From Paracoccaceae bacterium (lineage in GTDB: Bacteria; Pseudomonadota; Alphaproteobacteria; Rhodobacterales; Rhodobacteraceae), in contig JAAXIY010000069.1 in NCBI GenBank assembly GCA_012270125.1, forward strand, positions 1-36,218: DNA of 36,218 nucleotides, written 5' to 3'. Every line of letters starts with the position of its first letter. Position 1 is the first letter of the stretch. The notes under the pieces were generated by a model. The model was not told where the DNA came from and ran no database searches. It saw nothing but the letters and a program-made list of their open reading frames with translations. Positions 17,834 to 25,641 of this stretch are shown piece by piece. The translations under genes and the position numbers were made by a program.

Positions 17834-18516
17834 TTTCTTAGAATAGAAAGTACAGTCTTTATCCCGCCTGGACTCAAAAAAAATGATAGAACAAAACCTA
17901 TCACAAATCCTGCGAAATCAGCTATCCATAGTTCTCCAGTTCCAAATAAAAAACTGAAAAGTAATTGCACACTCATTAATGTTACTATCAATGCAAAAGC
18001 CTGCGATTGATTTTTCTTTTCTGCTAATCGCAATGTAATCCAAGAAACAAAGGTATAAGCCCCGACAAAGCCATAAACTCCAGGAAAGGATCCTACCAAA
18101 ATTTGCTCATCGGTTGCTGATATAGAATAAAAAAAAGCAGCAAAAAATGTACTTAATAACCAAATTAAAATTACAGAAAATGACGAAAAAAATTCACCAA
18201 CCATTTTTCCCAAAGCCAATAACAAAACTGCAGCAAAAACAACTGAAAGACCTGATAAATTGATAAACGGATAAACTATAAATCTCGATACATAATCAAT
18301 TGAGAAATTACCTGTTTCAAACATCCAAGTCGCAAGATTAGGAGGAACGCCATAATTTTGGACTAAAGTCAGCCGTTCAATGGTGGTCTCAGTTTTTCCA
18401 AGTGGCCCACCAAAACCAAAAATAAGGAAGGCTTCAACCAGAATTATGCCAAAAAAAATCAGTAAAATAGAAGTAGGAATTGGATTAACAATTGGGGATC
18501 TGTTATAGTCTGACAA
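17830..18516 (-). CDS. Rhomboid-fold membrane protein lacking catalytic residues
   Basis: The 228-residue protein has six or so hydrophobic segments and a rhomboid layout. The L4 motif that holds the nucleophile in active rhomboids (GxSG) reads GSFPGVYGFVG (142-152). Aligned to GlpG, the serine position is F144. The catalytic histidine position in the last helix (AHxxG) is D200 in IADFAGFVIGF. The GxxxG packing pattern is kept. So the fold is probably intact but protease activity is not expected. Rhodobacterales commonly carry such a divergent rhomboid family protein; its function is unknown to me. The ATG is 78 bases from the divergent trpS start. It ends within the murJ stop region. Confidence 0.75.
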   Translation of the reverse strand: MSDYNRSPIVNPIPTSILLIFFGIILVEAFLIFGFGGPLGKTETTIERLTLVQNYGVPPNLATWMFETGNFSIDYVSRFIVYPFINLSGLSVVFAAVLLLALGKMVGEFFSSFSVILIWLLSTFFAAFFYSISATDEQILVGSFPGVYGFVGAYTFVSWITLRLAEKKNQSQAFALIVTLMSVQLLFSFLFGTGELWIADFAGFVIGFVLSFFLSPGGIKTVLSILRN

Positions 18517-18594
18517 GAAAAATTCCTTAGCTTGACCAAATTTACCGACACAGGTAAGCGATTTGAGAGAGAAAATCCAGACGGAGAATTATAA

Positions 18595-19629
18595 ATGGAT
18601 AGCGTGCTGCAAAATGATTCAGTCGGCCAATTCAAAAAGCGCGTTTTTTCAGGGGTTCAGCCTTCTGGTGGTTTGACGCTAGGAAACTATCTGGGTGCAA
18701 TCAAAAGATTTGTTCAGATGCAAGACGACGATTACGAAACGATATATTGTGTGGTTGACCTTCATGCTATTACCGTGTGGCAAAATCCAAAAGTACTACG
18801 ACAAAATACTAGAGAGTTAGCCGCATTCTTTATTGCATCTGGACTCGATCCAAGTAAGTCGACTTTATTTACTCAATCCGCTGTCCCCGAGCATGCTCAG
18901 CTCGGTTGGGTTTTTAATTGCGTAGCGCGCATGGGCTGGATGCAACGAATGACGCAATTTAAAGATAAAGCTGGAAAGAATGCTCAGAATGCATCTCTTG
19001 GACTATTTGGTTATCCTGCTCTAATGGCGGCTGATATTCTAGCTTATCATGCAACCCATGTCCCCGTAGGAGATGACCAGAAACAACATTTGGAACTGAC
19101 AAGAGATATCGCAATAAAATTCAATCATGATTATGAGGTAAATTTTTTTCCAGTAACCGAGCCTGTTATTGGCGGACCAGCAGCAAGAGTAATGAGTCTG
19201 CGCGATGGTACCAAGAAAATGTCAAAATCTGATCCTTCTGATTTGAGTCGGATAAATATGACTGACGATGCTGATATGATTGCAAATAAAATTAGGAAAG
19301 CTAAAACCGATCAGCACGCTCTGCCCTCTGAACCAGAAGGTTTAGAAGGCAGAGCGGAAGCACAGAATTTAGTGTCAATATATGCTGCACTTGCGGATGA
19401 AAGCATTGAAAGCGTCTTGAGAGACGTTGGTGGTAGGCAATTTTCCGATTTCAAACCGATGCTGGTAGAACGAGCAACCGAGGTTTTGTCACCAATTTCC
19501 AATAAAATGAATCTGATAATGAAAGATATCCCAGAGTTAGACAAAATATTAGATAATGGTGCCAGCAAAGCTAAATCTATAGCTGAACCAATACTACAGA
19601 AAACGTTTGATATTATAGGCATGAGATAA
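18595..19629 (+). CDS. trpS: Tryptophanyl-tRNA synthetase
   Basis: TrpS charges tRNA-Trp in the cytoplasm. The 344-residue class I enzyme has the HIGH-equivalent [10 protein letters not shown] (22-31), the family segment [16 protein letters not shown] (157-172) and KMSKS (208-212). The start ATG has GGAG at good distance. A 40-base hairpin lies in the coding region at 19317-19356. No tryptophan leader peptide or T-box was recognised upstream. The universal stress protein gene follows after 14 bases. Confidence 0.98.
   Translation: MDSVLQNDSVGQFKKRVFSGVQPSGGLTLGNYLGAIKRFVQMQDDDYETIYCVVDLHAITVWQNPKVLRQNTRELAAFFIASGLDPSKSTLFTQSAVPEHAQLGWVFNCVARMGWMQRMTQFKDKAGKNAQNASLGLFGYPALMAADILAYHATHVPVGDDQKQHLELTRDIAIKFNHDYEVNFFPVTEPVIGGPAARVMSLRDGTKKMSKSDPSDLSRINMTDDADMIANKIRKAKTDQHALPSEPEGLEGRAEAQNLVSIYAALADESIESVLRDVGGRQFSDFKPMLVERATEVLSPISNKMNLIMKDIPELDKILDNGASKAKSIAEPILQKTFDIIGMR
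19317..19356 (+). repeat. Long near-perfect inverted repeat inside trpS
   Basis: CGCTCTGCC (19317-19325) pairs with GGCAGAGCG (19348-19356). After one C/A mismatch, TCTGAACC (19327-19334) pairs with GGTTTAGA (19339-19346) with one G-U, closing on an AGAA loop. That is 17 pairs of 18. The encoded [14 protein letters not shown] is ordinary conserved TrpS sequence. Confidence 0.85.
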
Positions 19630-19643
19630 AAATTGAGTTTCAA

Positions 19644-20099
19644 ATGCGCAAATTTTTAGTTGTACTTGACGACAGTCGCGAATGTTTATGTGCAATGCGT
19701 TTCGCGGCTATGAGAGCAATGAAAACCGGTGGTGGGGTAGCAATAATTTCAATAATTCCTCCAGAAGAGTTTAATCATTGGATTGGAGTGGGCGATTTAA
19801 TGAGAGAAGAAGCTCGTGAAAGGATACAAGCCCATTTTGATGTTTTTGCAAAATGGATGCGCGATAGCAATAAAATCAATCCCGAGCTAATTATACGCGA
19901 AGGCGAACCGGTAAAAGAAATACTAAGCTATGTAAAAGATGACCCTGAGGTTGGTATTCTTGTTCTAGGTGCAGGAACTGATAATAGTGGTCCAGGTCCG
20001 CTAGTTTCTCAATTATCTAAAAGTTCAGGATCATTTCCAATACCAGTTACAATTGTTCCAGGAAATTTATCGAAAGAGCAACTGGAAGCCATAACTTAA
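19644..20099 (+). CDS. Universal stress protein (UspA family)
   Basis: The 151-residue protein has a single Usp domain: an initial beta strand KFLVVLDDSRECLCAMRFAAMRA, a central helix and the strand IIREGEPVKEILSYV, then VGILVLGAGTDNSGPGPLVSQL and PIPVTIVPG. The region after LGAG corresponds to the nucleotide-binding stretch of ATP-binding Usp proteins, but its glycine spacing is imperfect, so ATP binding is uncertain. It follows trpS closely and is probably co-transcribed. Members of this family protect cells during starvation or stress by mechanisms that differ between proteins; none can be assigned here. Confidence 0.9.
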   Translation: MRKFLVVLDDSRECLCAMRFAAMRAMKTGGGVAIISIIPPEEFNHWIGVGDLMREEARERIQAHFDVFAKWMRDSNKINPELIIREGEPVKEILSYVKDDPEVGILVLGAGTDNSGPGPLVSQLSKSSGSFPIPVTIVPGNLSKEQLEAIT

Positions 20100-20140
20100 A
20101 TAACCAGCAAACTTTTACTGTAATATAGGCAACGATAATT

Positions 20141-20157
20141 TTTAGAATGATTCTAAA
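20141..20157 (+). promoter_or_regulatory. Putative Irr (ICE) iron box upstream of nfuA
   Basis: TTTAGAATGATTCTAAA is a perfect inverted repeat (TTTAGAA-TGA-TTCTAAA) and matches the ICE pattern bound by Irr, the haem-status-responsive Fur-family regulator of alphaproteobacteria. It ends three bases before the nfuA -35. The target, an Fe-S cluster protein, fits the known Irr regulon. Confidence 0.75.
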
Positions 20158-20160
20158 CTC

Positions 20161-20189
20161 TTGACGTTTTTGAGCATAATTGGCATAAT
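20161..20189 (+). promoter_or_regulatory. nfuA promoter
   Basis: TTGACG (20161-20166) and CATAAT (20184-20189) are 17 bases apart and each matches five of six consensus positions. The leader would be about 20 bases. Confidence 0.68.
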
Positions 20190-20214
20190 ATACAGTGTAA
20201 AATAGGGGAAAACC

Positions 20215-20775
20215 ATGTTCATCCAGACAGAATCCACTCCAAACCCGGCAACGTTAAAATTTTTACCAGGACAAACAGTCCTAGAAGAGGGTACTGCTGA
20301 TTTTCCCAACTCTGAGGATGCGAGCATATCTCCGCTTGCTCAAAAACTATTTGGGGTTGATGGGGTTACTGGCGTTTTTTTAGGTCGTGATTTTGTTACT
20401 GTTACAAAAGAAGATAGCGTTGATTGGGATCATGCCAAACCAGCTTTGCTTGGCGCAATAATGGAACATTTTCAATCTGGCCAAGAAGCAATTAATGGTG
20501 CTGCAGCACCTGATCATTCCACGGAGGTATCTGAAGAAGATGCTCAGATCGTTGGCCAAATCAAAGAACTCTTAGATAGCCGCGTGAGACCTGCAGTCGC
20601 TCAAGACGGTGGTGATATCACTTTCCACGGTTTTGATCGAGGCGTAGTTTACCTCCAAATGAAAGGAGCATGTGCAGGTTGCCCTTCATCAACGATGACC
20701 CTTAAAATGGGTATTGAAAATCTTCTAAGGCATTATATTCCAGAGGTGACTGAGGTTCGCCCAGTAGATGTCTAG
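20215..20775 (+). CDS. NifU-family Fe-S cluster carrier (Nfu type)
   Basis: Nfu proteins receive and deliver [4Fe-4S] clusters to client enzymes. The 186 residues contain an N-terminal Nfu_N domain (1-87, starting MFIQTESTPNPATLKFLPG) and a C-terminal NifU-like domain (about 108-180) with the cluster ligands C153 and C156 in GACAGCPSS. The architecture resembles mitochondrial NFU1 and alphaproteobacterial homologues rather than E. coli NfuA, whose N-domain is A-type-like. The ATG follows an AGGGG site. Upstream are a good promoter and an Irr-type iron box. The last eight bases overlap tsaB. Confidence 0.95.
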   Translation: MFIQTESTPNPATLKFLPGQTVLEEGTADFPNSEDASISPLAQKLFGVDGVTGVFLGRDFVTVTKEDSVDWDHAKPALLGAIMEHFQSGQEAINGAAAPDHSTEVSEEDAQIVGQIKELLDSRVRPAVAQDGGDITFHGFDRGVVYLQMKGACAGCPSSTMTLKMGIENLLRHYIPEVTEVRPVDV

Positions 20776-21352
20776 TAAAAATGTAATTGTTTTTGATACA
20801 TCTGATAAACACATTGCCGCAGCGCTTTACCGTGGAAGAGAGAACATAAAAACTACCGTGGAGAGTATGTCCAAGGGTCAAGCAGAGCGGCTTATTCCAC
20901 TTTTGAACGAAATCTTGGACGAAGCTTTCTTAAGTTGGGAAGACATTCATCGAATAGGAGTTTGTACTGGACCTGGGAACTTTACGGGTATCCGCATTTC
21001 AGTTTCAGCAGCCCGCGGTTTGGCCTTCGGTTTAAATATCCCTGCAATAGGCATATCCAGTTTTGAAGCAACTTTATACGGAAGCAGTGAAAATGACCTT
21101 GCCATACTGCCAGCCAATAAGGGCTTTTACTATGTCGGTTCAAATCCAAAAAACGCTACATTTGCGTCAGAAGATCTTGTAGGATCAATGAATAAAACTT
21201 TTATTTACAAATCAGAGCCAGAAACTCTTTTAAAGAATATTGCTTTGCTAACGCAGGAAAAAAATCAAAATTTTAGACCACCGACACCATGTTATATAAA
21301 ACCTGCAGACGCCTCACCAAATGCAAAAAATGAACCCCAGCTGCTAAAATGA
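20768..21352 (+). CDS. tsaB: tRNA threonylcarbamoyladenosine biosynthesis protein TsaB
   Basis: TsaB partners TsaD and TsaE in forming t6A37 in ANN-decoding tRNAs. The 194-residue protein has the ASKHA-fold start IVFDTSDKHIAAALY, the interface segment GVCTGPGNFTGIRISVSAARGLAFGL, and ISSFEA. It is somewhat short and the C-terminal half is divergent, as is common for TsaB, which is not itself catalytic. It overlaps nfu by eight bases and rimI by four (ATGA), so the three are translated from one message. The tsaB-rimI pairing is common in bacteria and supports both names. Confidence 0.92.
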   Translation: MSSKNVIVFDTSDKHIAAALYRGRENIKTTVESMSKGQAERLIPLLNEILDEAFLSWEDIHRIGVCTGPGNFTGIRISVSAARGLAFGLNIPAIGISSFEATLYGSSENDLAILPANKGFYYVGSNPKNATFASEDLVGSMNKTFIYKSEPETLLKNIALLTQEKNQNFRPPTPCYIKPADASPNAKNEPQLLK

Positions 21353-21759
21353 ACCACAATGACATGGCTAACTTGCATTTGAAGTCAGGTTTAATGACTC
21401 GATCATGGACAGCTAGTGAATATAAAAAACTTTTAGAAAGCGAAACCACTAGATTTTTTTGTGTCGAAAACGGTTTTTTAATTGGTCGCATTATTGGAGA
21501 GGAAGCAGAAATCTTGAACGTCATCGTTCATCCAAATTTTCGTCGGCTGGGCAAAGCAAAATATCTAATTTGCAAGTTTGAAAAACAGGCTAAAAACGCG
21601 GGTTCTGCAAAATGCTTTCTCGAGGTAGCCGAATCAAATAATCCAGCGAATAAGTTATACTCGAATTTAGGCTATGTAATGGTAGGTAGAAGAGAAAGTT
21701 ACTACGATTTTGTTGATGGAAGTAAAGACAATGCATCAATCTTGTCCAAAGAAATCTAG
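21349..21759 (+). CDS. rimI: GNAT N-acetyltransferase, RimI-like
   Basis: RimI acetylates the N-terminal alanine of ribosomal protein S18 in E. coli; related enzymes have broader targets. The 136-residue single-domain GNAT has the acetyl-CoA signature region VIVHPNFRRLGKAKYLICKF (R/Q-x-x-G-x-A variant) and the C-terminal NPANKLYSNLGYVMVGRRESYY, which is typical of RimI. The ATG overlaps the tsaB stop as ATGA. An inverted repeat that may act as a terminator follows 41 bases downstream. Confidence 0.88.
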   Translation: MNHNDMANLHLKSGLMTRSWTASEYKKLLESETTRFFCVENGFLIGRIIGEEAEILNVIVHPNFRRLGKAKYLICKFEKQAKNAGSAKCFLEVAESNNPANKLYSNLGYVMVGRRESYYDFVDGSKDNASILSKEI

Positions 21760-21799
21760 GTCAGCTTTAAATTATTATAAAATTAAATTAATTTAAGAA

Positions 21800-21820
21800 A
21801 AAAGCTGTTGACCAGCTTTT
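21800..21820 (+). terminator. Hairpin after rimI, probable terminator
   Basis: AAAAGCTG (21800-21807) pairs perfectly with CAGCTTTT (21813-21820) around a 5-base loop. The 3' T-run is only four bases, so efficiency may be modest. Confidence 0.6.
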
Positions 21821-21843
21821 ACTGAAGCGTCTTAATGAGTGAA

Positions 21844-21885
21844 TATAATTTAACGATCCGTAAGCACTTGAACGTGAAGGGATCG
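21844..21885 (+). promoter_or_regulatory. -10 box and inverted repeat upstream of the BMP gene
   Basis: A perfect TATAAT (21844-21849) lies about 60 bases before the gene, without a clear -35. Immediately after it, CGATCC (21854-21859) and GGATCG (21880-21885) form a 6-bp inverted repeat with 20 bases between. The repeat spans the expected transcription start and early leader, so it could be an operator or a leader stem. Confidence 0.4.
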
Positions 21886-21906
21886 ATTAACAATCGGGAG
21901 ATTTAT

Positions 21907-22905
21907 ATGAATATCGTTACCAAAATGTTGTCAACCGTAGTTGGTTTGACCATGAGCGCAGGTATAGCCTTAGCCGAACCCGCTATTATTTTTGATCTTG
22001 GCGGAAAATTTGACAAATCCTTTAACGAGTCTGCTTTTACTGGTGCACAGCGCTGGGCAGATGAAACAGGTGGTTCATTTAGAGAAATTGAACTTCAAAA
22101 TGAAGCGCAGCGTGAACAGGCCTTGCGTCGATTCGCGGAAGCTGGCGCTAACCCAATTGTAATGGCTGGTTTTGCATTCGCTGACTCACTTGGAAAGGTT
22201 GCACCAGATTACCCAGATACAAAGTTTGCTGTGATTGACGTAAACTGGTTAAGCTTACCAAATGTTAGAGGCATAGGCTTCAATGAGCACGAAGGATCAT
22301 ATTTGGTTGGAATGCTTGCAGCTCAAGCCTCAAAGACAGGAACTGTTGGGTTTGTTGGGGGTATGGATATACCTCTTATTAGGCGTTTTGGATGCGGTTA
22401 CGCACAGGGTGTAAAAGCAGTAAACCCTAATGCTACTGTTATAGCAAACATGACTGGAACCACGCCTGCTGCATGGAACGATCCTGTAAAAGGGTCTGAG
22501 CTTACAAAAGCCCAAATTAGCCAAGGTGCAGATGTGGTTTATGCGGCCGCAGGCGGCACAGGTGTGGGCGTTTTACAAACAGCTGCCGACGAAGGCATTT
22601 TATCCATTGGGGTTGATGCAAATCAGAATTATCTACACCCAGGCAAAGTATTAACTTCAATGCTGAAACGAGTTGATAATGCTGTTTATGAGGCCTTTTC
22701 TGCTGGCGAAAATTTAGAAACTGGCAATTTCCAAATGGGTATAGCCAACGGCGGAGTGGGATATGCTTTAGACGAACACAACGCATCGTTAGTATCTGAC
22801 GCTATGAAATCTGCGGTTGATGCAGCAGCAGCTTCAATAGCAAATGGATCTATGGCAGTTCATAACTATACAGACGATGAAACTTGCCCAGCTATTTCAT
22901 TCTAG
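21907..22905 (+). CDS. BMP-family ABC transporter substrate-binding protein (nucleoside type)
   Basis: BMP/Med-family proteins are periplasmic receptors of importers that usually carry purine nucleosides. The 332-residue protein has a cleavable signal peptide (MNIVTKMLSTVVGLTMSAGI, then ALA before EPAII) and no lipobox cysteine. The mature part has FDLGGKFDKSFNESAF, FAVIDVN, GFNEHEGSYLVGMLAA and FVGGMDIPLIRRFGCGY, all hallmarks of the family. The frame is open to an ATG at 21835, but ATG at 21907 has GGGAG seven bases upstream and begins the signal peptide. A strong hairpin separates it from the ATPase gene, a common way of making more receptor than transporter. Nucleoside specificity is inferred from the family. 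Confidence 0.93.
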   Translation: MNIVTKMLSTVVGLTMSAGIALAEPAIIFDLGGKFDKSFNESAFTGAQRWADETGGSFREIELQNEAQREQALRRFAEAGANPIVMAGFAFADSLGKVAPDYPDTKFAVIDVNWLSLPNVRGIGFNEHEGSYLVGMLAAQASKTGTVGFVGGMDIPLIRRFGCGYAQGVKAVNPNATVIANMTGTTPAAWNDPVKGSELTKAQISQGADVVYAAAGGTGVGVLQTAADEGILSIGVDANQNYLHPGKVLTSMLKRVDNAVYEAFSAGENLETGNFQMGIANGGVGYALDEHNASLVSDAMKSAVDAAAASIANGSMAVHNYTDDETCPAISF

Positions 22906-22924
22906 TAAGTGTGAAAATATTATT

Positions 22925-22954
22925 AAAAACCGCGCCATTTTCGGTGCGGTTTTT
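22925..22954 (+). terminator. Strong hairpin between BMP receptor and ATPase genes
   Basis: A 12-bp stem (22925-22936 with 22943-22954, one G-U pair) with a 6-base loop starts with AAAAACCGC and ends GCGGTTTTT. It has the form of an intrinsic terminator but sits inside an operon, so partial termination or 3'-end protection of the receptor message is likely. Confidence 0.85.
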
Positions 22955-22973
22955 ATATTAAATTGAGAAATAA

Positions 22974-24515
22974 ATGACTAGAAACCCAGCGATCGAATTA
23001 AGACAAATCTCTAAATCCTTTGGTCCTGTTCAAGCAAACAAAGATATTAATATCAGCGTGATGCCTGGAACAATCCATGGAATAATTGGAGAAAATGGTG
23101 CTGGTAAGTCTACCCTGATGTCCATTTTGTATGGGTTCTACAAGGCCGACGCAGGGGAAATTTTTGTTGATGGTAAAAAAATTTCCATACCCGATAGCCA
23201 AGCGGCAATAGCTGCAGGAATTGGGATGGTTTTCCAACACTTTAAGTTAGTTGAAAACTTCTCTGTTCTTGAAAATATCGTTCTCGGTGCTGAGAGTGGA
23301 GCTCTCTTAGCCCCATCTCTGAGCAAGGCCAGAACCGAGCTTGCAGAATTGGCCTCCGAATACGAGCTTAATGTAGATCCTGACGCTATTATTGAGGATA
23401 TTGGAGTTGGAATGCAGCAAAGAGTAGAAATTCTTAAGGCTCTCTACCGACAAGCAAATATTTTAATTTTGGATGAACCTACAGGTGTTCTAACACCAGC
23501 TGAAGCGGACCAGCTTTTCAGAATACTCAAACGGCTAAGAGAAGAAGGTAAGACCATTATTTTAATCACCCATAAGCTCAGAGAAATAATGGATATCACA
23601 GACACGGTAAGCGTAATGCGCCAGGGCGAAATGACGGCCACTTTAAAGACTGATGATACTAGTCCTGAGGATTTAGCAGAACTTATGGTTGGGAGAAAAG
23701 TTCTACTTCGCGTTGACAAAACGACCGCAAAGCCCACAAAGCCAGTGCTTGAAGTACAAAACCTAAGTATGATCGATGATTTTGGCGTGCAAAGGTTAAA
23801 AAATATTAATCTGACTGTAAAAGCTGGAGAAATACTTGGCATTGCTGGTGTAGCAGGCAATGGTCAGTCAGAGCTTTTACAAGTCTTGGGGGGCTATAGC
23901 GCCGCCACAGGTGTTGTTAAATTAAATGGATCGGAAATAGATTTATCAACGAGTGTATCTGGCGATGGCCAAGCAAGGCGAGCAATGGGGATGGCACATG
24001 TTCCTGAAGATAGGCAACGTGAAGGCCTAATAATGGACTTCATGGCATGGGAAAATGCGGTTTTTGGTTATCACCGAGAAAAGAGCAACCAAGCGAATAA
24101 ATTTTTTATGGATAACAATGCAATCCGAAAAGAGACCGAAGAAAAAATGAAACGGTTCGACGTTCGGCCCCCTAATCCAAAACTTACCGCAAAAAATTTT
24201 TCAGGTGGGAACCAACAGAAAATAGTTTTGGCTCGTGAAATTGAACGCAATCCAGATTTACTGCTTGTGGGGCAACCAACACGCGGAGTTGATATAGGTG
24301 CCATTGAATTCATACATCAACAAATTGTTGCATTGCGTGATCAAGGAAAAGCTATTTTGCTGATATCCGTAGAATTGGATGAAATATTGTCCCTGTCAGA
24401 TAGAGTTCTTGTCATGTTTGATGGAGAGATTATGGGAGAGAGACAACCGGCCAATACAAATGAAAAAGAACTCGGGCTCTTGATGGCTGGTGTTTCTGAG
24501 AAAGCGGCTCAATGA
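22974..24515 (+). CDS. BMP-type nucleoside ABC transporter, tandem ATP-binding protein
   Basis: The 513-residue protein contains two ABC domains. The first has Walker A GENGAGKST (39-47), a degenerate signature VGMQQRV and Walker B ILILDEPTG. The second has a non-canonical Walker A GVAGNGQSE (292-300, no lysine), a canonical signature FSGGNQQ (409-415) and QPTRGVD (434-440). This asymmetry is normal for ribose/nucleoside-type tandem ATPases, where one composite site hydrolyses ATP. It powers import through the two downstream permeases. It is preceded by a hairpin terminator and followed after 28 bases by the first permease. Confidence 0.95.
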   Translation: MTRNPAIELRQISKSFGPVQANKDINISVMPGTIHGIIGENGAGKSTLMSILYGFYKADAGEIFVDGKKISIPDSQAAIAAGIGMVFQHFKLVENFSVLENIVLGAESGALLAPSLSKARTELAELASEYELNVDPDAIIEDIGVGMQQRVEILKALYRQANILILDEPTGVLTPAEADQLFRILKRLREEGKTIILITHKLREIMDITDTVSVMRQGEMTATLKTDDTSPEDLAELMVGRKVLLRVDKTTAKPTKPVLEVQNLSMIDDFGVQRLKNINLTVKAGEILGIAGVAGNGQSELLQVLGGYSAATGVVKLNGSEIDLSTSVSGDGQARRAMGMAHVPEDRQREGLIMDFMAWENAVFGYHREKSNQANKFFMDNNAIRKETEEKMKRFDVRPPNPKLTAKNFSGGNQQKIVLAREIERNPDLLLVGQPTRGVDIGAIEFIHQQIVALRDQGKAILLISVELDEILSLSDRVLVMFDGEIMGERQPANTNEKELGLLMAGVSEKAAQ

Positions 24516-24543
24516 TGTATAATGACTTTGGTGGAGCATGCAA

Positions 24544-25641
24544 ATGGATATAATGCCGAAATGGGTTGATATAATAATCGTACCCTTATTGTCTTTGTTT
24601 TTAGCAGCTTTTTTATCTGCATTGCTCATTATAGCCATTGGTGAAAGCCCAATTGCAGCTCTTAACCTCATGATTGAAGGGACATTACTCCGTTCTGCAG
24701 GCTGGGGCTATATGCTATATTATACTACAAATTTTATTTTCACTGGTCTTGCGGTTTCAGTAGCCTTTCATGCGGCACTTTTTAATATAGGGGGCGAAGG
24801 TCAAGCTATGATTGGGGGCTTGGGAGTAGCCCTGGTTTGCCTTTTTATTCCATGGCCACACTGGACCTTGGCTATCGTTGGCGCTTCAATCGGAGCAGCC
24901 GTTTTTGGTATGATTTGGGCAGGTTTACCTGCTTATCTCCAAGCAAAAAGAGGCAGCCACATTGTAATTACAACAATTATGTTTAATTTCATCGCAGCTG
25001 GCGTGCTGAATTTCTTTTTGGTTGATGTTTTAAAACCAAAGGGAAGCATGGATCCTGCATCCGCTAACTTTCCCGTAAGCACTCATCTTCCAACCTTCCA
25101 AGACATAGCAAGTTTGTTTGGTTTTGAAAAAGCGTTTAGATCTGCTCCTGCAAATGTTAGTTTTTTTATTGCACTTTTGGCCTGTGTAGCCGTTTGGTAT
25201 CTGATTTGGCGTTCTCCACTAGGATACGAAATTAGGGCTTTAGGAAAATCAGGACCAGCAGCGCGCTATGCAGGTGTAAGACCAGTTAAAATAATAATGA
25301 TAGCGATGATGATATCAGGTGCTTTATGTGGGATGATGGCAATTAATACGACACAAGGCGAAAGCGAGCGACTTATTTTGAATTTTACAGAAGGTGCAGG
25401 TTTTATTGGTATCGCAGTCGCTCTAATGGGCCGAAGTCATCCTTTAGGCGTCCTTCTAGCTGCTTTATTATTTGGCTTTCTATACCAAGGTGGTGCTGAA
25501 TTAGCCCTTTGGACCAAAATACCCCGCGAACTAATAGTGGTTATTCAAGCTTTAGTAATACTATTCACAGGAGCCCTCAGTTTAATGGTGAGAGCGCCAC
25601 TTGAAAGTTTTTTTATGTCTCTTCGGAAGGCAAAAGAATGA
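24544..25641 (+). CDS. BMP-type nucleoside ABC transporter permease 1
   Basis: This 365-residue inner-membrane permease of the BPD_transp_2 (ribose/branched-chain-type) family has about eight to ten hydrophobic helices. The cytoplasmic coupling region includes YEIRALGKSGPAARYAGV, and the GIAVALMGRSHPLGVLLAALLFGFL segment (about 300-325) is typical of nucleoside permeases. Two ATGs are close together; the second (24544) has GGAG seven bases upstream and gives MDIMPKW, the usual start, whereas the first (24538) leaves only one base of spacing. It overlaps the second permease by four bases. Confidence 0.93.
   Translation: MDIMPKWVDIIIVPLLSLFLAAFLSALLIIAIGESPIAALNLMIEGTLLRSAGWGYMLYYTTNFIFTGLAVSVAFHAALFNIGGEGQAMIGGLGVALVCLFIPWPHWTLAIVGASIGAAVFGMIWAGLPAYLQAKRGSHIVITTIMFNFIAAGVLNFFLVDVLKPKGSMDPASANFPVSTHLPTFQDIASLFGFEKAFRSAPANVSFFIALLACVAVWYLIWRSPLGYEIRALGKSGPAARYAGVRPVKIIMIAMMISGALCGMMAINTTQGESERLILNFTEGAGFIGIAVALMGRSHPLGVLLAALLFGFLYQGGAELALWTKIPRELIVVIQALVILFTGALSLMVRAPLESFFMSLRKAKE

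Noticed and set aside
18532-18560. TTGACC-N17-TAAGCG and TTACC/GGTAA repeat before trpS
   Set aside because: The -10 match is too poor and the repeat arms are only five bases.
21835-21906. Upstream extension of the BMP receptor
   Set aside because: It would bury the signal peptide inside the protein, whereas ATG 21907 has a clear GGGAG and a normal signal sequence.
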